Origin: Syntrophaceae bacterium
GTDB taxonomy: Bacteria > Desulfobacterota > Desulfomonilia > Desulfomonilales > Desulfomonilaceae
DNA length: 8,838 bases
Assembly (NCBI GenBank): GCA_014874425.1
Contig: JACWAG010000297.1
Span: forward strand, 1-8,838
Direction: 5' to 3'
Positions 1 to 5,938 of this stretch are shown piece after piece (positions within the stretch are counted from its first letter, which is position 1; every line of letters begins with the position of its first letter). A program made the translations under genes and the position numbers. The notes under the pieces were generated by a model. The model was not told the DNA's origin and did no database searches. It saw only the letters and a list, made by a program, of their open reading frames with translations.

Positions 1-543
1 AGAAACACGAGGGTCCTCATAGAACGCGCTCTGCGTACCGTTCCCGTGATGTAAATCCCAGTCTACTATCGCTATTCTGTCGAGGTGATACCGGTTCAAT
101 GCGTAGTGAGCGGCCAACGCCACGTTGTTGAAAAGACAGAAGCCCATGGCGCGACGATTTTCAGCATGATGTCCGGGTGGTCTAACCAAGGCAAAACCAT
201 TTCTAAATCTTCCTTCCATAACTCCATCTACAAGACTCAGCAATCCTCCAACAGCAGCTATAGCCGCATCCCATGAACTACAGCAGGCCGAAGTGTCCGG
301 ATCCAGAAAGACATTCTCGCATCCAGAGGTTTCCATGATCCGGTCTACGTATCGAGAATCGTGATTGGCGCAAAGTTCTTCCACTGTAGCATTTCGGGCT
401 TCAGCATAGGCCAGGTTAAGCGCAGTCCCCAATTCATCGAGCATGTGGTATAGGACTTCGAGTCTCTCCGGACTCTCCGGGTGATACATGCCCATGTCAT
501 GTTTTAGATAAATGTCGTTCCGAACCAGTCCTGTGGGTTTCAT
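1..543 (-). CDS. Histone deacetylase/AcuC-family zinc-dependent deacetylase, C-terminus cut by window edge
   Basis: This is the first 181 residues of an arginase-fold, zinc-dependent deacetylase; the frame is open to base 1. Visible family marks are the N-terminal H-P-E-x-P-E-R-L segment (residues 21-28), the active-site RPPGHHAE motif (121-128, with the paired catalytic histidines H125 and H126), GFCLFNNVA (134-142), and DWDLHHGNGTQ (161-171). In that last motif D163 and H165 match two of the three zinc ligands; the third Asp lies beyond the edge. Family members hydrolyse acetyl groups from lysine side chains, polyamines or small amides. Bacterial AcuC-type enzymes can reactivate acetylated acetyl-CoA synthetase, but the substrate here cannot be told. 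The ATG at 543 is the only good start: no ATG, GTG or TTG occurs between it and the upstream in-frame stop, and the protein then begins at the usual distance from HPE. The ribosome site is weak (GGCGG, 8 nt upstream). It is divergent from coaX. The family call is secure; the specific function is not. Confidence 0.93.
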   Translation of the reverse strand, partial: MKPTGLVRNDIYLKHDMGMYHPESPERLEVLYHMLDELGTALNLAYAEARNATVEELCANHDSRYVDRIMETSGCENVFLDPDTSACCSSWDAAIAAVGGLLSLVDGVMEGRFRNGFALVRPPGHHAENRRAMGFCLFNNVALAAHYALNRYHLDRIAIVDWDLHHGNGTQSAFYEDPRVS

Positions 544-636
544 TATGTATACCGCCGGATATTGGCGTTGAAAGCGTGTAAAATCGGCAGGCCCGACATT
601 AAACGAGGCCTGAACGGCCGATCTCTTCGCTAATTG

Positions 637-665
637 AGCCTAACATCGGCTTTGGCTTCAGTCAA
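637..665 (-). promoter_or_regulatory. Candidate sigma70 promoter for the deacetylase gene
   Basis: On the minus strand, TTGACT (bases 665-660, 5 of 6 matches to the -35 consensus) is followed after exactly 17 bases by TAGGCT (642-637). The latter keeps the important first, second and last positions of the -10 consensus. Transcription would begin near 630, giving a leader of about 85-90 nt before the ATG at 543. This is a consensus match only; the -10 is poor. Confidence 0.33.
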
Positions 666-745
666 TGATTTTAAGGACATCTTGACCATGACATTAATTG
701 GGACAAAAGATCTTCGGTTTGGCGTGCCTGCGTGCAAAGTTTTTC

Positions 746-774
746 TTCACTTGTCATTATTAAACTTCTATTCT
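746..774 (+). promoter_or_regulatory. Candidate sigma70 promoter for coaX
   Basis: TTCACT (746-751) and TATTCT (769-774) are separated by 17 bases, each matching the -35 and -10 consensus at 4 of 6 positions, in an AT-rich stretch. The transcript would start near 781, giving a leader of about 40 nt. A competing, less well-formed candidate is TTGACC at 682-687 with AAAGAT at 706-711. No experimental support is available. Confidence 0.35.
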
Positions 775-819
775 TTGCAGAGCATTCGCGAAGTCACTGT
801 ATGCTGAAAGGAAGACAAA

Positions 820-1602
820 ATGTTGCTAGCTATTGATGTCGGCAACACCAACATTGTGATCGGACTTTACAAAGAGGATGACAAGCTCGGTTCATGGAGA
901 ATCCGCACTAATGAAGATGTCACGGCTGACGAATTATGGGTGGTGCTAAAAAACCTTATGTTTTGGCAAGGGCTTGAAACAAAGGGGATTAATGGAGTTA
1001 TAATCTCATGCGTAGTTCCACCATTGAAATCCGCTCTTGAAGAATTATCCCAGATTTTTCTTGAGGTTTCTCCACTTTTTGTAGGGCCGGGGATCAAAAC
1101 AGGCATGCCCATAAGGTACGATAATCCCAGAGAGGTCGGCGCCGACAGGATCGTCAATGCGGTAGCAGCCTATGAGAAATATCGTCGGGAACTCATCGCA
1201 GTAGATTTTGGCACGGCCACCACCTTTGATTACATCAATGCGTCCGGAGAATATGAAGGCGGCTCCATCGCCCCTGGGGTCAAGATTTCTGCGGAAGCCC
1301 TCTTTCACAACGCGTCCAAGCTATTCAGAGTGGAACTGACCGCCCCACCGAAGGTAATCGCCAAAGATACCGCTTCCGCGATTCAATCTGGAATTGTCTT
1401 CGGTTATGCAGCTCTTGTTGATGGAATCCTGAGTCGAATGTTCGATGAACTAAAGTCCAGACCCAAAGTGGTCGCCACAGGAGGTCTAGCCAGGGTCATT
1501 TCAGCTCACACCAAACTGGTCGAAGAGGTTGAGGACGATCTTACGATGGATGGGCTGAAAATACTCTACAAGAGAAACCTTCCTGCCAAGAAAAAACAAT
1601 AA
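820..1602 (+). CDS. coaX: Type III pantothenate kinase
   Basis: CoaX phosphorylates pantothenate with ATP to give 4'-phosphopantothenate, the first committed step of coenzyme A synthesis, in the cytoplasm. Type III enzymes belong to the ASKHA actin/hexokinase fold and typically need a monovalent cation and resist CoA feedback. The 260-residue protein has the usual family length and all its motifs: the N-terminal phosphate loop DVGNTN (6-11), the pantothenate-site GADR (107-110, with D109 in the position of the catalytic base), DFGTATTFD (129-137) for phosphate and cation contacts, GGSIAPG (147-153), and the late ATGGLA adenosine-site loop (219-224). The C-terminus ends in a short basic tail (AKKKQ). 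The ATG at 820 has a GAAAGGAAG ribosome site about 6-8 nt upstream and places the DxGNT loop at the expected position. It stands alone on the plus strand, divergent from a deacetylase gene and convergent with fhs. Confidence 0.97.
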   Translation: MLLAIDVGNTNIVIGLYKEDDKLGSWRIRTNEDVTADELWVVLKNLMFWQGLETKGINGVIISCVVPPLKSALEELSQIFLEVSPLFVGPGIKTGMPIRYDNPREVGADRIVNAVAAYEKYRRELIAVDFGTATTFDYINASGEYEGGSIAPGVKISAEALFHNASKLFRVELTAPPKVIAKDTASAIQSGIVFGYAALVDGILSRMFDELKSRPKVVATGGLARVISAHTKLVEEVEDDLTMDGLKILYKRNLPAKKKQ

Positions 1603-1608
1603 AATAAC

Positions 1609-1640
1609 AAAAAAAGCCGCAGATAATTAAATCTGCGGCT
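1609..1640 (-). terminator. Intrinsic terminator for the leftward nuo/purQ/fhs transcript
   Basis: Bases 1615-1624 and 1631-1640 form a perfect 10-bp stem (AGCCGCAGAT / ATCTGCGGCT) around a 6-base AT loop. Seven A residues at 1609-1615 flank it on the left, which read as a T-tract directly after the stem on the minus strand. It lies about 125-155 bases past the fhs stop, so it most likely ends the fhs transcript. In the plus direction the stem is followed by GAACACC with no T-run, so it would at best be a weak or processing hairpin for coaX, whose stop codon is only 6 bases from the A-run. Confidence 0.85.
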
Positions 1641-1765
1641 GAACACCATCAAAAGTTTATTGAAAATTTTACCATTGAGTCATTCCGAAATTACGCTCAC
1701 TTTTCCTATTTGCATCGCATCTCCTCGGAACAACTCTTCTATGTTGATAATCCATGGCGTAACGT

Positions 1766-3532
1766 TTAGAAAACCCCTTTAACTTTTCCGGTCTCGACAT
1801 CTACGTCAACCCTTCTAAAGGCAGGGTTGGAGCCAGTGCCAGGCATAAGTGAAATCGCGCCGGCTACCGGGACAACAAATCCTGCGCCCTTGTAGGTGAG
1901 GACGTCCCTGATGGGTAGGATCCAGCCTTTGGGAGTGCCTTTGATGTTCGGGTCATGAGAAAGGCTCAAGTGGGTCTTAACCATACAGGTACCAAGCTTC
2001 GCCAATTCGGGGTCGGCTTCCATCTTTTTGGCTTTGGCTTCCGCTTCCGGAGTAAAGGACACTCCGTCGGCTCCATAAACTTCTTTCGCAATCAACTCAA
2101 TGCGTTGACGTAACGGAAGGCTCAATTCATAAAGCAGTTTGAACTCATTCTTTTCTTCACATGCGTCAACAACAGCGTCAGCAAATTCAAGGGCGCCATC
2201 GCCACCTTTGAGCCAATGCTGAGAAACCGCCGCTCTGGCGCCTGCAGCCTCTGAAAGTCTCTTTACTACGGCAATTTCGTTTTTGGTATCGGTATAGAAG
2301 GAGTTGATACAGACAACGGGATTAATGCCGGCTTTTTTCACTGTCTGGATGTGATGGATCAAGTTCTTGCAGCCTTCTTCGACCCATGCGACGTTTTCGC
2401 CTTCGTATTCTTTCGGCATAGGTAGACCGGGCCTTGGAACAGGGGCGCCACCGTGGCATTTCAGGGCCCTGATTGTAGCGACTATCACTGCGCAATTCGG
2501 TTTGAGACCTGAGAATCTGCATTTTAGGTTCCAGAATTTTTCGAAACCGATGTCTGCGCCGAACCCTGATTCCGTGACATGGTAGTCAGCCAGTTTCAGG
2601 CCGATCCTGTTGGCGATAATTGAACTCTGGCCGATAGCGATATTTGCGAACGGTCCGGCATGAACAAATACCGGCTGACCTTCGATTGATTGCAGCAAGT
2701 TTGGATTGAGGGCTTCCACCATCCACGCTGTCATTGCGCCGTCGACCTCGAGGTCCTTAGTGGTTACAGGTTCGCCCTTCTTGTTATACGCTACGACGAT
2801 CTTGCCCATTCTTTCGCGCATGTCTTTGAGGTCTGTAGAAACGGCTAGAATAGCCATGATCTCTGAGGAAACGGCAATAGCGAAAGATGATTTCATCATG
2901 AAACCATCCATCTTACCACCGATCCCGATGATCATATTTCGAAGAGCTTGTGCGCAGAAGTCAATGATCCATCCGAATTCAACGTTACGTGGGTCTATGT
3001 CGAGGCGTTTCAGATTTCTCTTGGCAAGCTCTTCATCGCTATAGTTGAATTCATGCTGCATCCTGGCGGTTAATGCCACCATCGCAAGATTGTGGGCGTT
3101 CATGATTGCGTTGATATCCCCGGTCAACCCTAGAGAGAATGGCGTTAGGGGAATACATTGCGCCAGACCACCGCCAGCCGCTGAACCCTTGATGTTCATT
3201 GTGGGTCCACCAGAAGGCTGCCTTATGGCCGCTACTACCTTCTTACCTCGTTTACCGAGACCTTCCACCAACCCCATGGAACTCGTGGATTTACCTTCGC
3301 CAAGAGGCGTGGGTGTAATAGCAGTCACGTCTATGTATTTTCCGTCCGGTTTGTCTTTAAGCCTCTTGAGGGCCTTTGCGAAATCCACTTTCCCTACGTA
3401 ATGACCATGAGGAAGAAGTTCCTCCTCTGCCAGTCCCAATTCATCTCTTAGCTGGTAAACGGTTTTCATCGATTTCTCGGCTGCCTCAGCTACCTGCCAG
3501 TCAGCCATTTTGGTCGGGTCCAACAATGCCAT
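1766..3532 (-). CDS. fhs: Formate--tetrahydrofolate ligase (10-formyl-THF synthetase), divergent long form
   Basis: Fhs joins formate to tetrahydrofolate at the expense of ATP, giving 10-formyl-THF in the cytoplasm. In anaerobes it serves the methyl branch of the Wood-Ljungdahl pathway (in either direction) and supplies formyl groups for purine synthesis. The 588-residue product carries the phosphate loop TPTPLGEGKST (73-83), the R-x-PS-x-GP...IKGSAAGGG segment (104-122), LTGDI (136-140), the GPFANIA...SII block (293-306), KCHGG (358-362), and INSFYTDT with QHW near 409-440. F412 and W440 there fit the folate-stacking aromatics known from the Moorella enzyme. It is about 30 residues longer than the usual 555-560, with apparent insertions near 160-178 and 365-380 and a few extra N-terminal residues. 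The ATG at 3532 is fixed by an excellent ribosome site. It lies 93 bases after the purQ-like gene on the same strand and ends before a good terminator. Confidence 0.97.
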   Translation of the reverse strand: MALLDPTKMADWQVAEAAEKSMKTVYQLRDELGLAEEELLPHGHYVGKVDFAKALKRLKDKPDGKYIDVTAITPTPLGEGKSTSSMGLVEGLGKRGKKVVAAIRQPSGGPTMNIKGSAAGGGLAQCIPLTPFSLGLTGDINAIMNAHNLAMVALTARMQHEFNYSDEELAKRNLKRLDIDPRNVEFGWIIDFCAQALRNMIIGIGGKMDGFMMKSSFAIAVSSEIMAILAVSTDLKDMRERMGKIVVAYNKKGEPVTTKDLEVDGAMTAWMVEALNPNLLQSIEGQPVFVHAGPFANIAIGQSSIIANRIGLKLADYHVTESGFGADIGFEKFWNLKCRFSGLKPNCAVIVATIRALKCHGGAPVPRPGLPMPKEYEGENVAWVEEGCKNLIHHIQTVKKAGINPVVCINSFYTDTKNEIAVVKRLSEAAGARAAVSQHWLKGGDGALEFADAVVDACEEKNEFKLLYELSLPLRQRIELIAKEVYGADGVSFTPEAEAKAKKMEADPELAKLGTCMVKTHLSLSHDPNIKGTPKGWILPIRDVLTYKGAGFVVPVAGAISLMPGTGSNPAFRRVDVDVETGKVKGVF

Positions 3533-3537
3533 CGAAA

Positions 3538-3543
3538 CCTCCT
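3538..3543 (-). promoter_or_regulatory. Strong Shine-Dalgarno site of fhs
   Basis: The minus strand reads AGGAGG, a full match to the anti-16S consensus, 5 bases before the fhs ATG. It is the strongest ribosome site in the window and suggests fhs is made in large amounts and translated independently of the genes upstream. Confidence 0.85.
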
Positions 3544-3552
3544 GTGTGACTA

Positions 3553-3575
3553 TTCAGCGTATTCGTGACGCTGAA
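3553..3575 (-). other. Perfect inverted repeat in the fhs leader
   Basis: TTCAGCGT (3553-3560) and ACGCTGAA (3568-3575) form an 8-bp perfect stem around a 7-base loop, 9 bases upstream of the fhs Shine-Dalgarno. Neither side is followed by a T-run, so it is not an intrinsic terminator. It could be an operator palindrome, an RNA-stabilising 5' hairpin or a processing site between purQ and fhs. A TATCAT hexamer at 3586-3581, just upstream on the minus strand, resembles a -10 box but has no matching -35. Confidence 0.5.
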
Positions 3576-3625
3576 ACGAAATGATAGATTGAAAAGAAAT
3601 TGCGACCTCTGATTAACTAGGACGC

Positions 3626-4435
3626 TCAAGATTCCAAGATGTAGCGCTTTGCGTTACTAAATATCTTTAAACCGATCCCCTCGTCTGGCAACTGTTCGCG
3701 CGTCCACCGCGGGTGATTGGTCCTATCGAGATAGCATTCGGGGTGCGGCATCAGCCCAAAAATGCGGCCACTCGGGTCACATATTCCCGCAATTCCTCTA
3801 GACGCCCCATTTGGGTTAAAAGGATAATCCATAGTCGGAGAACTGACTTCCGGTCTCGCGTAAAACAATACAGCCTGATGAGAACCTATAAGCATATCTA
3901 TAATGCCGGGTTCCCTACCCACAACCTTTCCTTCCCCATGCCTTACAGGTAAATAAAGTTTGTCGAGATCACGGGTAAATACGCATGGTGAATCCCGATC
4001 CACAACAAGGTTTACCCATCTGTCCTCAAACCGCCCACTTTCATTGCCGGTTAGAGAAACATCTCGTTGCAGGTAGGCGTTATTAAACGCGGGTACCAGC
4101 CCGAGTTTTGCCAGGAGCTGAAATCCGTTGCATATTCCAAGGATCAACCCACCTCGAGCTATAAACTCGAGCAGATCATCTATCAGGTTCCTTCCTTCCA
4201 GTTTTGAATGACGGATCCTGTTTGCGCAAGCTTGCGCCGCTCCCAGGTCGTCACCATCCAGAAACCCCCCAGGAAAGACAATGAATTGGTAAGATCTTAA
4301 ATCGACTTCACCGCCGACTATGAAATTTAAATGCGCAAGATCAATTTTCTTAAAACCTGCAATCTCCAGGGCTTGTCTAGTCTCTATTTCGCAGTTAATT
4401 CCATGGCCGGTAACTACCAGCGCATTCAAAAGCAT
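3626..4435 (-). CDS. purQ: Phosphoribosylformylglycinamidine synthase, glutamine amidotransferase subunit
   Basis: PurQ is the class I glutaminase of FGAM synthase. It releases ammonia from glutamine for the PurL subunit, which converts FGAR to FGAM in step 4 of purine synthesis in the cytoplasm. The 269-residue protein shows the family landmarks: GHGINCEIET near the N-terminus (10-19), FPGGFLDGDDLG (54-65), the nucleophile elbow GICNGFQLL (100-108, nucleophile C102), RFEDRWVNL (135-143), RHGEGK (165-170), NPNGAS (207-212), and GLMPHPE (227-233) supplying the catalytic H231 and E233. It is longer than Bacillus PurQ (about 227) and closer to the glutaminase domain of the large fused PurL. No purL or purS is in the window. 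AGGA lies 5 bases before the ATG. It starts 33 bases after nuoN with no terminator between them, so it is probably co-transcribed with the nuo genes. A different PurQ-like amidotransferase is possible but less likely. Confidence 0.92.
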   Translation of the reverse strand: MLLNALVVTGHGINCEIETRQALEIAGFKKIDLAHLNFIVGGEVDLRSYQFIVFPGGFLDGDDLGAAQACANRIRHSKLEGRNLIDDLLEFIARGGLILGICNGFQLLAKLGLVPAFNNAYLQRDVSLTGNESGRFEDRWVNLVVDRDSPCVFTRDLDKLYLPVRHGEGKVVGREPGIIDMLIGSHQAVLFYARPEVSSPTMDYPFNPNGASRGIAGICDPSGRIFGLMPHPECYLDRTNHPRWTREQLPDEGIGLKIFSNAKRYILES

Positions 4436-4468
4436 CCTGATCCTTTGCCATTCGATAAAGTTATAATC

Positions 4469-5914
4469 TTAGAATAACGTCTTAACCGATTCTGTCGCCA
4501 AATTCAAATAAGTTGTAGGGAAAATCCCGATGTACAGGACCACCATGACCGTTATACTAAGGGCAAACGCCATTGAAGGACTGAACTGGAGGCTCTCTGG
4601 CTCAACATCAGGCGCTTCCATATACATTTTCATGATCACTCTAAAGTAATAGAAGACCGACGCTGCGCTGGTCAAAACACCAATAATAACTAGCCAGATA
4701 TATCCCGCATTAATAGCCGCGCTAAATATTGTAAACTTTCCTATGAAACCCGCTGTCGGGGGAATACCGGCGAGAGAAAAGAGAAATATCGACATGGCCA
4801 GAGCTAGCGTAGGATGGGATTTCCCCAATCCCCTGTAGTCGTCCAAATTGATATTCGCCTCGCCTCTTCGCCCAACCATGGTTACCACAGCGAAGGCCCC
4901 AAGGTTCGTAAAGATATACGCCAACAGGTAATAAAGAATCCCGGCAGCGCCACTAGGAGTGCCCGCCGCCATACCGACAAGAATATATCCCGCGTGGGCG
5001 ATGCTGGAGTATGCCAACATTCTCTTGATGTTAGTCTGCACTATGGCGGCAAGATTGCCAAGTATCATGGTTAAAACGGCGAGCACCCATATGATGTGAG
5101 CCCATGTGACTTGAGCCGAACTGAAACATTCGAAGAAAACTCTTAAGAACGCCGCAAATGCCGCAGCCTTGACTCCAACCGACATGAATCCGGTTATGGG
5201 CGAGGGCGCTCCGTCATATACATCAGGCGTCCACATGTGGAAAGGAACAGCCGCCACTTTGAAGGAAAATCCAACCAGCAACAATCCCATACCTACAAGG
5301 GCCATGAGGCTGACCGACCCTGACTGGAAATACTTGGCCAAACCGGCGAGTCCCAGAGATCCGGAGGCCCCATACAAAAGAGCGGCTCCATAAAGAAAGA
5401 GGCCGCTGGAGAAAGCCCCCAGGAGAAGATACTTAAGGCTCGCCTCCGATGATTTAGTGTTTCCAGGCAGCAGGCCGGTAAGAACATATACTGCTATGGA
5501 GAGGGTCTCCAGGCCGACAAAGATCATCAACAAATGGGACCCGGATACCATGAACATCATTCCGACGGCGGAAAACAAAAGTATCGCGAAGTATTCGTAG
5601 AGATCCAACCCTTGGTCAACCAGGTATTTCATGGAAATCAGGATGGTCAACCCGACAGAAACAAGGATCAACATGTTGAAAAACCAGGTATATGTGTCCA
5701 GAGCAATCATACCACTGAACGCTGTTGTGTTCATGAGACGCAATGGAGCATTGACCATTAGCGCAATTAGGACGCCTACTAGGCCGATCACAGCGCCGAC
5801 AGTTACCGCGCCCTTTCGGACAAACAGGCCCAATAGCATAGCCAACAAACCAGCGACACCTATAACAAGCGCCGGCAGGACGCCTCCAAGATTAACTTCA
5901 GGCACAGGGATCAT
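4469..5914 (-). CDS. nuoN: NADH-quinone oxidoreductase subunit N
   Basis: NuoN is one of three antiporter-like subunits of the complex I membrane arm and moves protons as electrons pass to quinone. The 481-residue protein is almost wholly hydrophobic, with about 14 membrane helices, the family norm. Channel residues seen, numbered from the ATG: the helix-5 glutamate in GLETLSIAVYVL (E136), the broken-helix lysine in FKVAAVPFHMWTPDVYDGAP (K219), the central lysine in SVGVKAAAF (K249), and K393 in GFIGKF. They match the key E. coli positions E133, K217, K247 and K395 from memory. Two starts are possible. The ATG at 5914 has GGAG 8 bases upstream; a GTG at 5929 has no good ribosome site and would add five residues, so the ATG is preferred. 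It follows nuoM closely and precedes purQ by 33 bases. Being last of the nuo genes here agrees with the usual ...L-M-N order. Confidence 0.97.
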   Translation of the reverse strand: MIPVPEVNLGGVLPALVIGVAGLLAMLLGLFVRKGAVTVGAVIGLVGVLIALMVNAPLRLMNTTAFSGMIALDTYTWFFNMLILVSVGLTILISMKYLVDQGLDLYEYFAILLFSAVGMMFMVSGSHLLMIFVGLETLSIAVYVLTGLLPGNTKSSEASLKYLLLGAFSSGLFLYGAALLYGASGSLGLAGLAKYFQSGSVSLMALVGMGLLLVGFSFKVAAVPFHMWTPDVYDGAPSPITGFMSVGVKAAAFAAFLRVFFECFSSAQVTWAHIIWVLAVLTMILGNLAAIVQTNIKRMLAYSSIAHAGYILVGMAAGTPSGAAGILYYLLAYIFTNLGAFAVVTMVGRRGEANINLDDYRGLGKSHPTLALAMSIFLFSLAGIPPTAGFIGKFTIFSAAINAGYIWLVIIGVLTSAASVFYYFRVIMKMYMEAPDVEPESLQFSPSMAFALSITVMVVLYIGIFPTTYLNLATESVKTLF

Positions 5915-5922
5915 CCCGATTG

Positions 5923-5926
5923 CTCC
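5923..5926 (-). promoter_or_regulatory. Ribosome-binding site that decides the nuoN start
   Basis: GGAG on the minus strand, 8 bases before the ATG at 5914, lies inside the five-codon extension that would follow from using the upstream GTG at 5929. The GTG itself is preceded by AT-rich sequence without a comparable site. This favours translation from the ATG. Confidence 0.6.
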
Positions 5927-5938
5927 CACTTGTAATTA

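Larger units (their letters stand above)
544..819. other. Divergent intergenic region with no gene
   Basis: These 276 bases separate two divergently transcribed genes. No open frame with a credible ribosome site or recognisable protein was found on either strand. The segment nearest the deacetylase (about 582-651) holds several short GC-rich repeats of the form GGC/GCC, including two GGCC blocks 5 bases apart at 607-619 and ATCGGC copies at 583 and 645. These could be operator half-sites but do not form a convincing long palindrome. The right half (about 660-780) is AT-richer and carries the candidate promoters. Confidence 0.6.

Noticed and set aside
85..276. A 63-codon plus-strand open frame
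   Set aside because: It is a shadow on the complement of the deacetylase gene, which carries clear catalytic motifs in the minus-strand frame.
719..735. A sigma54-like -24/-12 element (TTGGCGTG...GTGC) upstream of coaX
   Set aside because: The GG and GC cores are 11 bases apart rather than 10, and the -12 side lacks the usual TTGC, so it fails the strict spacing rule.
1680..1715. An 11-residue minus-strand frame preceded by GGAG, within the fhs 3' region
   Set aside because: The ribosome site is plausible, but the frame is too short to judge and lies downstream of fhs, where a leader-peptide role makes no sense.
1669..1755. A 28-codon minus-strand frame between fhs and its terminator
   Set aside because: It has no Shine-Dalgarno sequence before its ATG and no recognisable feature; the length is within chance expectation.
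4436..4468. A promoter for purQ (TATAAC on the minus strand in the nuoN-purQ gap)
   Set aside because: The -10-like hexamer is just past the nuoN stop in AT-rich sequence and no -35 was identified at a fitting distance; read-through from nuo is the simpler explanation.
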